DNA of 64,000 nucleotides from Ascarosepion bandense (lineage: Eukaryota > Mollusca > Cephalopoda > Sepiida > Sepiidae). Shown one piece after another: positions 9,811-19,225 of this stretch (position 1 is the stretch's first letter; each line of letters begins with the position of its first letter). The stretch spans positions 1,650,001 to 1,714,000 of the forward strand of contig JBBBDQ010000332.1 in assembly GCA_037127315.1 (NCBI GenBank), in the 5' to 3' direction. Below the pieces are notes generated by a model. That model searched no databases. It was not told the DNA's origin and saw only the letters and a list, made by a program, of their open reading frames with translations. Both the position numbers and the translations under genes were made by a program.

Positions 9811-10425
9811 ATTTCACCTCAAAATGTGATTTTGATGTCAGGGCAAATTTATCCTTAATAGATCGTTTGCTCACGGGACATGATTTAACATCTCGTTGCA
9901 AGCAACTCCATTTATCTAAGATGAACTCACGTTAATCTCTCGCTGTGTCACATTCTATTTTTTGCTACGTATCTACGTGTCTTATTACCTGACAAACCTG
10001 TGAAAATAATTTCATCTCACAAAGTCATTTTCAGTTCAGGGCAAATTTATCCTCAACAAATCATTTGCTCATAAAACACGAATTAACATCTCATTGCAAA
10101 CAACTTCCTTTATCTAAGATAAACCCACGTCAATTACACCCTGTGTCACATTCTATTTTTTTCTATCTGTGTACCTGTCTCATTGAGTGTCAAATTTGTG
10201 AAAATAATTTCATCTCAAATTCATTTTCAGTTCAGGGCAAATTTATCCTCAACAGATCAAATGCACATGAAACATGATTTAACATCTCGTTGCAAACAAC
10301 TTCCTTTATCTAAGATAAACCCACGTCAATCACACCCTGTGTTACATTCTATTTTTCTCTATCTATGTACCTGTCTTATTGCTTGTCAAACCAGTCAAAA
10401 TAATTTTATCTCACAAAGTCACTTT
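9811..10425 (+). repeat. satellite-like tandem array, period about 197 bp
   Basis: GGGCAAATTTATCC recurs at 9841, 10039 and 10235, and each copy shares CATCTCGTTGCAA(A/G)CAACT, TTTATCTAAGAT and TGT(G/T)(T/A)CA(C)ATTCTATTTTT in order. About three units are present and a fourth starts at about 10408. The units have diverged. The frames that repeat FxFRANLSSTDQ arise from the repeat and are not a gene. Confidence 0.88.
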
Positions 10426-10539
10426 GGAAGCACTGAATAGTCGCTTTCAGTATATCATTGAAAGAAACGAGTAGGCGATCTAGAAGTGAGTGAGGCTGGT
10501 GAGTATTAACTGACGCGAATGCAAAATAAAAACAACTCT

Positions 10540-10965
10540 CACATATCTATGTGGACTGGATTAAGGACTCGGCTAGAAATTCCAAGATGGCTACTAAGTA
10601 AAGCAACAGATATCTGAAGAAGGCCGGAAGCTACAATGATCGAAATGGTGTGAATTTATCAACTAAAATGTTGAAATAATTAACGAGACAAGCTCCCTCC
10701 CACATCTACAGTAGGCAACTTCTTTGTATCTGTATGTGTATGTGGATATCCATCATTTCCATTAGCCAGGAGAATATTTACAGAAATGAATTACTCCATA
10801 AGCGTCGTATTTCCTGGAATAAATGTTCGATTCAAAATTCCGTCTCGGTTACCGAGTACGGTAACAGACAAATGAAGAATTTTGGAACGCACAACGATCG
10901 AAACGTTGTGTATAAAGCAACTAAGATGAACATGATGATAAGAATACCATGTCGTGTAATGAAAA
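10540..10965 (+). mobile_element. two decayed family N pieces
   Basis: ATCTGAAGAAGGCCGGAAGC (10612) followed by GATCGAAATGG, and further on ATGAAGAATTTTGGAACGC (10871) followed by GATCGAAACGTTGTG and GCAACTAAGATGAACATGA. Both match the N unit at 31240-31510, but each has lost core hammerhead bases. Confidence 0.6.
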
Positions 10966-11239
10966 TAAATTAGGAGTTAGTGCTCAGACGCAATATTTCA
11001 TAAGCTGATTTTAAAGGAAGACAGCTCATCCCTAATTGGAAGATCGCTTATCAAATTCTTCGTATTTTGACTTTGTGTCAGACTACGCTAAGCGTCTCAA
11101 CTGCCTATCGCACGGTACATACTCCTCCTCGATCTTTTGAACTGTTGTACAGGTTTATAGATATTTCATGTTTAGGAGTGGACATTCGGTTTGTTCTAAA
11201 GTCTTTTCATTCTCTTCCATTCCAGGTATCTCTTTGCAT

Positions 11240-11505
11240 CTTGGTGGCATTAGCGCTGTGTGACGTAATAGAACCGCATTGCAAATTTGCGAACTGCGTT
11301 TGTTATTTTTGGTAACTATTGCCGTTGCCCAGCGGAGTTTTATGTCAACACAAAATAAAATCGTCGCTGATGGTGGATGTTATTGTGTTACCGTCTTAAT
11401 AATATCTCTGAAGATGGCTCATGTGAGCCGAAAGCTTGGAACAAACTTAATAAAAAATTATCCAAATGTTAGAGAATTTTTATCTTTATTTTCAACTGAG
11501 GTGGC
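11240..11505 (+). mobile_element. family F unit, plus orientation
   Basis: Runs from GAACTGCGTTTGTTATTTTT and CGTTGCCCAGCGGAGTTTTA through a hammerhead-like core to CCAAATGTTAGAGAATTTTT. It is the reverse complement of the unit at 5128-5440. Confidence 0.75.
11405..11441 (+). ncRNA. hammerhead-ribozyme-like motif (F type)
   Basis: TCT, then CTGAAGA (11408-11414), helix GGCTCA/TGAGCC, GAAA (11430-11433), GCTT, then GGA. TCT and GGA pair (one wobble) as stem I. Predicted cleavage would follow 11437. Confidence 0.55.
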
Positions 11506-11530
11506 CTAATAATTATGGCCGGTAGTGTAC
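11506..11530 (-). mobile_element. Tc1-like terminal repeat fragment, opposite orientation
   Basis: GGCCTAATAATTATGGCCGG followed by TAGTGTA; in reverse complement it opens TACACTACCGGCCAT, close to the 9052 end. It abuts the F unit directly. Confidence 0.4.
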
Positions 11531-11555
11531 ATGCGGTCAGGGCACTAGAGAAAAA

Positions 11556-11760
11556 ATCTTGTCAGAACAGTTGATATGAAAATACTTGTAGAAAAGACGG
11601 AGGAAAACCACATCACGTCGACGAGAAAGTGACTGAAGGCGGACTGCCAAGTCAGGATCAAGTATATATCAGACCCTTCTTTGGATTTTGTCGAGAACTT
11701 CGAGATGATTTGCAGAAGCACCTGACCCGATATCATTACCAAAGCATTACCGATAAAAGA
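11556..11760 (-). mobile_element. LINE family L fragment (RT-thumb region)
   Basis: The plus strand reads AACCACATCACGTCGACGAG, then GACTGCCAAGTCAGGATCAA and CAAAGAAGGG in reverse sense. It corresponds to the segment encoding LDKI-type residues and QLADLDT in the copy at 49340-49440. Truncated at both ends. Confidence 0.7.
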
Positions 11761-11969
11761 AGTAATATATATTGTCTTCTCTGTTAAGTTGAGTGATACA
11801 CTATCAGCTATTCATCTCGATATAGCCGGTGAGTCATTGATTGACCATAAAATCACCGCCATTTGGAATGATGGTTGGGGATATTCTAATAGTTGCAGAA
11901 CACTCGAAGAACTGTGAACAGGGCTATAAGAGAGAATATTGAACAGACCCTAGTTGGGAAAAATAATGT

Positions 11970-12250
11970 CGTTCAAATATATCTTAATCAGCATCTACAT
12001 TATTTACATTGTTCGGACTGTTATCTTCATCTTTATCGTCATATTCATATTCACGACGTTTCAGCTGTTGTACGCTCCAGCCATCTTCAGATGATTAAAA
12101 TTTCGAACCGAGTCTTTTATTTCAATCACTGGGGTATATTGTTCTTGTTCCATGAGTCATGCCACTTCCGGATGTCTTAGTTATCTCCCTTTAACTCAAC
12201 TCAAGTTATTTGTTCACCACTGCTGTTGCTAGGTATTGAACTCACAACTA
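11970..12250 (-). mobile_element. family N unit, minus orientation
   Basis: Reverse complement matches 31240-31480: a conserved block with AACAGCAGTGGTGAACAAAT, CCCCAGTGATTGAAAT and TCGGTTCGAAATTT, a hammerhead-like core, then AAGATGAAGATAACAGTCCG. Non-coding. Confidence 0.75.
12050..12096 (-). ncRNA. hammerhead-ribozyme-like motif (N type)
   Basis: On the minus strand: CTGAAGA (12090-12084), helix GGCTG/CAGCT, GAAACGTC (12062-12055), GTGA. Stem III is A-C/G-U, the base before the cleavage site is C, and TCAT with GTGA gives four stem I pairs (one wobble). All required core bases are present. Confidence 0.6.
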
Positions 12251-12269
12251 TTTGGGTCAAGTCTTCTTC

Positions 12270-12600
12270 TTAGCTGTCTTTTCCTGATGCTCAATATTAA
12301 TTTCCTTTTTGTTTCCATCCTTTCCAAAACTTCATCATTGCTCACATGCTCGGCCCACGATATCCACAGTATTCCTCAAGTTTTTTCTTAATCTTTGATG
12401 ATATTGTCCAGCATTCACTGCCATATTGAAGAACTGATATCACATAGCAATCTAGTAGTCTCTTCTTTGTTTCTAGCGAAATTGTACTGTCTCTTAATAC
12501 TTTACTCAGCTTCTGGGACGCGTCCTTCGCTATGTCAATTCGCCTTCGGATCGCTGTGTCGCACTTTCCGTCTTCTGTTAGAACGCTTCCAGGTATTTAA
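12270..12600 (-). pseudogene. RTE-like LINE, C-terminal polymerase fragment
   Basis: The minus strand translates in pieces as LTEDGKCDTAIRRRI, DIAKDASQKLSKVLRD, ETKKRLLDCYVISVLQYGSE and CWTISSKIKKKLEE. This is the conserved region downstream of the catalytic YADD box in RTE-clade endonuclease-reverse transcriptases (family knowledge). A stop and a frameshift follow, near the PSM* position. The YADD box and endonuclease are missing. The downstream end (low coordinates) is lost, and a B SINE begins within about 25 bp of the upstream end. Confidence 0.78.
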
Positions 12601-12624
12601 TTTTTTTTTCTTGTTGTATCTGCT

Positions 12625-12927
12625 TGCGTTGTGGTGCATTGGATATCGGCTCGGAACGAGAAATCAGGGAGCCGAGTTCGAATTCCAGCCGAATTCATTG
12701 CATTCACTTACGCGCAAATACCCTTGGGAAAGGTATTAATCCGTCTATTCCTTCCAGTTATGGGTTAAATAACAGGACAGATTGGTTTCTATAGCCTTGG
12801 TCGGCAACCAGTCTACCGCAGAAAGCAATAGCAACCTACTGTGGGATAATCTTCTGCCCAGTCAGTCATGTCTCTTTCGAGACATGATCGCCCAAGCGTG
12901 TATCATGTATGGCTCGTAACTGACTGA
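12625..12927 (+). mobile_element. SINE family B, full-length
   Basis: GCGTTGTGGTGCATTGGATA, GAGCCGAGTTCGAATTCCAG, the family body, and GGCTCGTAACTGACTG at the 3' end. Confidence 0.9.
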
Positions 12928-12938
12928 TCTGCTTGATT

Positions 12939-13045
12939 TTAGTCACTGGATCTAACCAAGGCTTTTGGACAGTGCATAAAAGCATTGGTTAGATCCAGTG
13001 ATTTCACCTAAAGACTTGTGAGTTCATTCCCTAGCTACGGCAGTG
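12939..13045. repeat. hairpin from inverted N-family 5' region
   Basis: AGTCACTGGATCTAACCAAG and GCTTTT (to 12966) are mirrored by AAAAGCATTGGTTAGATCCAGTGATTT (about 12978-13005), with a spacer of roughly 12 bp. The sequence after it (GCAGTGATGAACAA) matches family N near 31280. Confidence 0.8.
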
Positions 13046-13490
13046 ATGAACAAAAATCTTAGACTGCAGACAACGAATCAATCAAGCAGATCAAAAAGAC
13101 TCGAACCCCAGCGCCATTAGGAACTACTTTCTACCGAAAGGCCTATCGACTCCACCCTACTGCGAAAGTGTTGCGGTAACTTCTTAAGCCTGATCAATTT
13201 CTATATGCTCCTAATTATATCACTTTAATATGGCCGGTGGCGGCCAGAGTGAAAGCAAAAGTAAGAAAAGAGTGAAACTCCTTTCGTGTATATTAATAGA
13301 TAATCGATTTCTTTTGCACCAACGCGCACCCCAGTTCATTGATTTTGCTAGTTTTCAATTATCAGGAGCCAGGGTTAAAGTTCTTTAAGGAATTATTGAA
13401 TGAGAAATAAACGTTAACATTCTTTCGCATTCTGTTCTTATCTTTGCGTCATTCAGTGCCATTCTTTTCTTTTGTCGACTGTTCATGCTT
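13046..13490. other. no recognised feature
   Basis: Mixed sequence with short frames only. No repeat partner was found in the window. Confidence 0.4.
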
Positions 13491-13491
13491 G

Positions 13492-13494
13492 CCC

Positions 13495-13530
<36 letters not shown>

Positions 13531-13541
13531 CAGCCTGTTTA

Positions 13542-13594
<53 letters not shown>

Positions 13595-13605
13595 CAGCCT
13601 GTTCA

Positions 13606-13642
<37 letters not shown>

Positions 13643-13659
13643 CAGCCTGTTCTATATCA

Positions 13660-13708
<49 letters not shown>

Positions 13709-13745
13709 CAGCCTGTTCATATCTATCTATCTATCTATCTATCTG

Positions 13746-13792
<47 letters not shown>

Positions 13793-13803
13793 CAGCCTGT
13801 TCA

Positions 13804-13859
<56 letters not shown>

Positions 13860-13871
13860 CCAGTCTGTTCA

Positions 13872-13918
<47 letters not shown>

Positions 13919-13935
13919 GTATCTAAGTCTGCTCC
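13492..13935 (+). repeat. higher-order ATCT array with CAGCCTGTTCAT spacers
   Basis: Blocks of (ATCT)n are split by a 12-18 bp spacer, CAGCCTGTTCAT or a close variant, at about 13530, 13593, 13642, 13707, 13792, 13860 and 13925. All three plus frames stay open (YLSIYLSI...) purely because the array lacks stops. It is not a gene. Confidence 0.95.
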
Positions 13936-14082
13936 TATCTAACTAGCTCGATAGATAAGATTAATCATATACAGGGCGCGGCAGAAATACCTGCCCCATA
14001 ATGGTATGGCATTAATGACTATAGTACCTTCATCAATCTAATGACTCACCATTATGAGAGAAGTATTTGTATTTGATGCACA

Positions 14083-14089
14083 TTATATA

Positions 14090-14151
<62 letters not shown>
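14083..14151. repeat. (TA)n microsatellite
   Basis: TA tract with one C interruption near 14107. Confidence 0.95.
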
Positions 14152-14155
<4 letters not shown>

Positions 14156-14162
14156 TAGTATT

Positions 14163-14500
14163 ATTTTTTTTAATCGTATCACCCCGAGAAAGGCGGTAAC
14201 GCCACTGATGTGCAGGGGACTACGTAATAGGGAAAAGATTCGAAAAGAGAAAGCCGGAAACCACATCCTAAACAGGGAACAAGAGATGAGCCTCTTAACC
14301 TGTTCAATAGACGTGGGTGGTGTGTGAACCGGGCGATAGATAGATCTATCTACTCCAATTGAAAAAAAAAAGTGAGAAGATTGGAAAAGAGAAAGCCGGT
14401 AACCACATCCTAAACAGGGAACAAGGGATGAGCCTCTTAACCTGTTCAATAGACGTGGGTGGAGTGTGAACCGGGCGATAGATAGATCTATCTACTCCAA
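14163..14500 (-). mobile_element. family C element, two tandem units
   Basis: The minus strand ends in the L-like tail (plus strand TTTAATCGTATCACCCCGAG). The unit motif GAACCGGGCGATAGATAGAT occurs twice, about 142 bp apart. Confidence 0.85.
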
Positions 14501-14550
14501 AAATATATATGTAGATATACAGAGATGTAGAAAGATACATAGATAGATAA

Positions 14551-14554
14551 ATAG

Positions 14555-14598
<44 letters not shown>
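14551..14598. repeat. (CA)n then (TA)n
   Basis: CA tract to about 14581 followed directly by a short TA tract. Confidence 0.95.
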
Positions 14599-14599
14599 G

Positions 14600-14762
14600 A
14601 GAAAAATTAAGGCAGACACGTTATTTTATGGTAAATCGGTAGTATATGCATTCTTCTGGCGAACCATCATCAGATTTTGTCTTTATTGTACAAATGAATT
14701 CGTATAAAATCCTATACTTCCTATTTACCATGAAATAACGTGTCTACCTTATTTTTTTTTAT
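14600..14762 (-). mobile_element. small palindromic element with CTGATGA core
   Basis: Arms AGACACGTTATTTTATGGTAAAT (about 14615-14637) and TTTACCATGAAATAACGTGTCT (about 14727-14748) are inverted. Between them the minus strand reads CTGATGATGGTTCGCCAGAA, which looks like a hammerhead core plus helix but has GAAG in place of the GAAA box. Confidence 0.6.
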
Positions 14763-14895
14763 TTGCTCTATATGTATTTATATACATGTATATTTAGTAT
14801 ATATTTAGTATCCTGTACATACCACTGTATGTACAGGATACTCCTTTCAATTCTTCTATATCTACAATCGCATGCTGACCTATACATATATAGAT

Positions 14896-14897
14896 AG

Positions 14898-14941
<44 letters not shown>
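14896..14941. repeat. (GATA)n microsatellite
   Basis: About 12 GATA units. Confidence 0.95.
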
Positions 14942-14942
<1 letters not shown>

Positions 14943-15099
14943 TTCTTACAAATCATCTGTTATTTTTTTTTACCATCGGCTAAATAATTAAATGTGTTGC
15001 CATTTTAGAAATTATAAAAGATTTTTTCCTTTTATGCTTTTCAAATTACTTCTGTTCTTTCGGACCCATTATTAGTCGGACTCATGTTATACTGACGCA

Positions 15100-15449
15100 A
15101 AAACACAAACGCGCAGGCACACATACAAAAAGAAGACATACGGAAACATACACATACGCACAGAGTAGCACACAGAAAGACACACACACACACCGACACA
15201 CACACACACACCCGCTTGCACAGACACACACACCGACACACACACACACACACACACTGGAGTATTAGTATTGAATATTTTCGACACTAAAATCTTCTAA
15301 GAGTTTCCAAAACTAATTCCAGTCTTATGAGAAAACTGATAAATTGTTCAGAGTTGGATAGGTTCACTGAAATTTTTAGCGTATTTTTTATTTTTATTTT
15401 TTTGCCATTATTAAAATGGTTTTATTCGGACGCATAAACGTAACTCTAT

Positions 15450-15502
<53 letters not shown>

Positions 15503-15535
15503 AACACAAAAAAACAAAAAACAAAAAAAAACAAA
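15100..15535. repeat. CA-rich tracts and A-rich tail
   Basis: Imperfect CA repeats at about 15165-15256 and a pure run at about 15453-15495, then CAAA/CAAAA repeats to 15535. The cysteine-rich minus-strand frames (MCVCVC...) are artefacts of these tracts. Confidence 0.9.
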
Positions 15536-15675
15536 ATTGGCTTCTGAAAAGTGTACAGACGATACGGGACAATTTCAGATCAAACTGTCCCGGGAAAATT
15601 GAAAAATGAACAGAAAATTAAATGAAAACAACGAAAGAAATTTTGTTGGTTTTTAATCATGTCTGCATAAATAGA

Positions 15676-15765
15676 TGTGCGTTGTGGTGCAGTGGATATC
15701 GGCTCGGAACGAGAAATCGGAGAGTCAAGTTCGAATTTTAGTTGAATTCTTTGTATTCCCTTATT
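15676..15765 (+). mobile_element. SINE family B head, 3'-truncated
   Basis: tRNA-like head from GTGCGTTGTGGTGCAGTGGA through CAAGTTCGAATTTTAGTTGA, then abruptly replaced by the Z element on the other strand. Confidence 0.8.
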
Positions 15766-15905
15766 ATTCATCCACATATAAGCCTGTTTCGCTGTCTCAC
15801 AGCTCATTAGTGTGACTAGACACATCCATTTGCTTCTGGCCGAGATCGAAACACGACCAAGTTGATGTCAGTCGGAAATGCTTCCCACTAAGCCATAGGC
15901 TCATG
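15766..15905 (-). mobile_element. family Z element: tRNA-like head plus hammerhead
   Basis: On the minus strand, a tRNA-like segment (15903-15838) has box A-like TGGCTTAGTGGGAAGC and box B-like TGTTTCGATCTC. It is followed by a short body and a hammerhead-like fold (15815-15772). The same order occurs at 50624-50760 and 53831-53970. The head has diverged from those copies but keeps CCGACTGAC before box B. Confidence 0.75.
15772..15815 (-). ncRNA. hammerhead-like motif of Z element, core mutated
   Basis: Minus strand: stem I TCACA/TGTGG, CTAATGA (CTGATGA with G to A), stem II GCTGT-GAG-ACAGC, GAAAC. Stem I differs from the other Z copies (CCGTA/TGCGG), but pairing is kept. The core change at an invariant G predicts loss of activity. 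Confidence 0.65.
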
Positions 15906-17636
15906 GAACCAGAGAAGGGAAATTTTAACGTATTGTATATAAGCAGTGTATACACACGCCAGTCACCGAAAGAACTCAATTCATTTCTGAAGAGTCGCAC
16001 ATATATCTTAGAAGAAGAAACTGTTTTTAATACAGTAGTATATAATATGCAATATATACAATACAACAAAACAATAAAAACATAATTCAGCCATATATGA
16101 AACAAGCATCTAGTTAAGTTACCAAAGCAGCCTCTCATATTAAATTGGAGAAGCATGCAAAAAATTGAAAAAGATGTAGCCAAATCGACACATACTATTT
16201 GAGTTTAAGTTCAGCAATTTTCCCTTTCGCACTTTTTGGTAAATGGAGCCGATTATTTACATTTGCTCCTTAAAAAAATAAGCTCTAAGATAGTTGCTGA
16301 ATTATGTCACAGAAATCAAATTACACGTGTCCAACGTAGCTAAAATACTTTTTTATTAAAATAAATGAGCCTTTATATTTAATTTTTATTCCGACGTTTT
16401 AAATATTCATTTGGTCAACAAAAAAATGTAAATATTTTCCCCGTAATTTTGAAACAAAAGAAGTATTTAAAAAAAAAGTGTTTTTTAAAAAAAATAAAAT
16501 ATGTAAGAAAAATGTGCCAATGGTTAATTTAATTATTTAAGTCTTTTTTTTTCAGATTTAATATTTCATACTTCAGAAAAGAAAAGAAAAAAATACAGCT
16601 TTTTTCGCTAAATATTTAATGCAGGAAATCAACTGTCTGTAATTCGTGTGGCATTAATGTATTTTTTTCCTCTAAAATTAAATGTCAACATTTTTAAATA
16701 TTCTTCGAACATATCTGAACTTTTTTGAGTAAAAAAAAATGTAAATATTTCCCCCCGTAATTTTGAAACAAAAACAAACGCAATGTTGTTTACAATGTCA
16801 CACAAAACATCAAATCACGTTTACGCAAAACATAAGAAAAGAGATTTTTTAATAGAATTTTTGAACAATTTTTAAACAACAATTCTATTTGTTACTAACT
16901 CCACTTCCTGCAAATGTTTTCTATTCATTTCCAGATCAAAGACTCCCCCCCTCCTTTGAAGGAGACAAAAGTATGACCGGGACTAGAACTATAATTTATA
17001 CTCCGTTCGGATACTACAGCAACATGCATTCAATGCCTTCTTCTAAATGCTGAAAATGGTTACTAACAGCCTCAGCTCCCCTTTCCAACTTTCAATAAAT
17101 GATTTCCATCTACTCTTCTCATTGGTATCTTCTGCTACTATTAAAATATTCTAATTTGCACTGGCAACGCCGGGCTATGATACTAGTAAATAATAATTTA
17201 ACAAATGCTCTGATAATACACAGAAATATATTCGACCACAATTTCGACATAAACAATTCCATATTCTTCAAAAGAGAAAATTTTTTACTCACAAAAAAGA
17301 ATTATCTACAGCGCAGCCATGAAATATTTTAAAAATATTTATTTATGCCCAGATTTTTCCCAATCTCACCTTTCCTAATCGAAACAATAATCTCTCAAGC
17401 CAACATATATAAAATGCATATAAAAAAATCTAAAGGAAACGGTTAATTTCCATCGTTTTAACATCTCATAACATAACATAATGCAGCACATAAAAAATTA
17501 TCTTAAAACATGAATTATGACACATTTGAAAAGTTTAACAATTACTGTTAATCTTGTTTTTATTGTTATTTATGAACAACTCAAACAGAATAAATTAGAA
17601 ATAAATACGATGTATATAAATACGAATTAGCGACAT
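15906..17636. other. AT-rich non-coding region with a diverged duplication
   Basis: No gene or named repeat. The string AAATGTAAATATTTTCCCCG plus TAATTTTGAAACAAAA at about 16425 recurs near 16738, suggesting an old duplication of about 312 bp. Short open frames look random. Confidence 0.5.
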
Positions 17637-17639
17637 GTC

Positions 17640-17880
17640 ATTTGTGGTGCAGTTGTTATCGACTTGAAACGACAAATAGGGGAGCCAAGTTAGAATTCCA
17701 GTTAAATTCATCGCATATATTTACGCGCAAATATCCCTGGGAAAAGTATTAATCCGTCTCTTTCCTTCAGTTATGGGTTAAATAACAGGACAGATTAGGT
17801 TCTATAGCCTTGATTGGCATCCAGCCTACCGCAGAAGCAATGGCAACCTACTGCGGGATAATCATCTACCCAGTCAGTTA
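17640..17880 (+). mobile_element. SINE family B, 3'-truncated
   Basis: Box A-like TTGTGGTGCAGTTGTTATCG, a decayed box B, and the body to CTACCCAGTCAGTTA. It then meets the tail of a minus-strand C element. Confidence 0.85.
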
Positions 17881-17885
17881 TTTTT

Positions 17886-18168
17886 TTATTTTTTTTAATC
17901 ATATCACTCCGAGCAAGGCGGTAACGCCACTGATGTGCAGGGGGCTACGTAAGAGTGAAAAGATTGGAAATGTGAAAGCCGGAAACCACGTCCTAAACAG
18001 GGAACAAGGGATGAGCCTCTTAACCTGTTCAATAGACGTGGGTGGAGTGTGAACCGGGCGATAGATAGATCTATCTACTCCAATTGAAAAAAAACAAAAC
18101 AAAGTGAGAAGATTGGAAAAGAGAAAGCTGGAAACCACATCCTAAACGGAACAAGGAAAGCAGAGTGT
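17886..18168 (-). mobile_element. family C element, about 1.6 units
   Basis: L-like tail at the low-coordinate end (TTTAATCATATCACTCCGAG), one full unit to CAATTGAAAAAAAAC, and part of a second ending ACATCCTAAACGGAACAAGG. Confidence 0.85.

Positions 18169-18171
<3 letters not shown>

Positions 18172-18204
<33 letters not shown>
18172..18204. repeat. (GA)n microsatellite
   Basis: Pure GA tract. Confidence 0.95.
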
Positions 18205-18210
<6 letters not shown>

Positions 18211-18836
18211 ACCAGGTAGGGGGAGAAGTCGAAAATGACTGAATTCAAAGATTAACGGTCTTAGGAATTCTTTCCTTGGAAGAGGTCACTAGCAGAATAA
18301 TAAAAATTTCAAACTATCTGTATCAAACAACCTTTAAACAACCGAGCAATTTAGTATAATTTAGTAACAAGAAATAACAATTATAAGTGAATAAAATACA
18401 AATTCAGTAGAATAAATTAAACAGAATCTCAAACTTACCATGTGCCGGTAACTGAAAAAGTTGATAAAATTTCTATTGGACATGCCTGATTTTACACTTG
18501 TTCTCCGGAATTACTTTGTCGGCGAGTCGCAGAGATAGAGAGAGAGAGTGATTCTTTGACATGGTGCTTAGGCTCTTCTGAAGCTTTGAAACATTTTGAA
18601 CATTGACAAGATCAACAATCAAAATGGAAGCTTTGAATTAATAAAAATATGATACATGTTATTTTGCTTTCACAGTTGAATACATGGTAGATGATACCCA
18701 GCTTTTGTGTATATACATGTTTGTGTGGACATGATCACTAGAGGTTGTGATACACATGCTAAGTTATATTTTGGAATACTGTTTGATTTAAGAAATTGTA
18801 GAATACTGTGTAGCTTAATATCATGAAAGAGTTCTT
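18205..18836. other. unassigned AT-rich stretch
   Basis: A short GA tract at about 18535-18549 is the only structure. No coding signal. Confidence 0.45.
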
Positions 18837-18947
18837 TTATATTTGTTTAGTGGCATATCAACACCTCTATGGGTTATTTAATGCCAAAATCTAAATATTT
18901 TTAATATAATTTTATGCTTTCAACTACAAAAAATATTACATCTGGTC

Positions 18948-19011
<64 letters not shown>

Positions 19012-19225
19012 TTGCTGGTATTTTTATACTTTCATAGTGTTTTGTTTTTGTTTGAAAGTTCACTATTTGGTCATAATTAAGACCCTCACAGGTGCTACCA
19101 CCCCAAGTTAGGGTGGGCTTGGGAACAACACCAGTTAAAGGGTTGTTCCATGCTCCTCAAAACCTTCAATCTACTGATCAGAGGCCTTGCTGCCAGATGT
19201 AGTTTATCCTCATGCCCAGGAATAC
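18837..19225 (+). mobile_element. family G repeat with internal (TA)n
   Basis: Starts TATTTGTTTAGTGGCATATC, then GGGTTATTTAATGCCAAAAT, a TA tract (18951-19002), CTTTCATAGTGTTTTGTTTT, and the conserved 3' block AGACCCTCACAGGTGCTACC plus ATCAGAGGCCTTGCTGCCAG. Other copies are at 36765-37520, 49938-50396 and 60117-60605. Class unknown; no protein. Confidence 0.8.

Noticed and set aside
9052..11530. One 2.5-kb Tc1-like transposon bounded by the two TACACTACCG ends
   Set aside because: The interior is a SINE, a satellite and N/F pieces with no transposase, and the two ends diverge beyond the first 15 bp.
13444..13946. Three overlapping 150-codon frames (YLSI repeats)
   Set aside because: Microsatellite translation in all three frames.
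13970..14060. Mariner-type end (TACAGGGCGCGGCAGAAATA)
   Set aside because: Resembles a mariner terminus for about 20 bp, but no partner end, target duplication or transposase could be found.
15041..15287. Cysteine-rich minus-strand frames resembling small secreted peptides
   Set aside because: They are readings of CA/CACG repeats (VCVC runs), with no signal peptide or cysteine framework.
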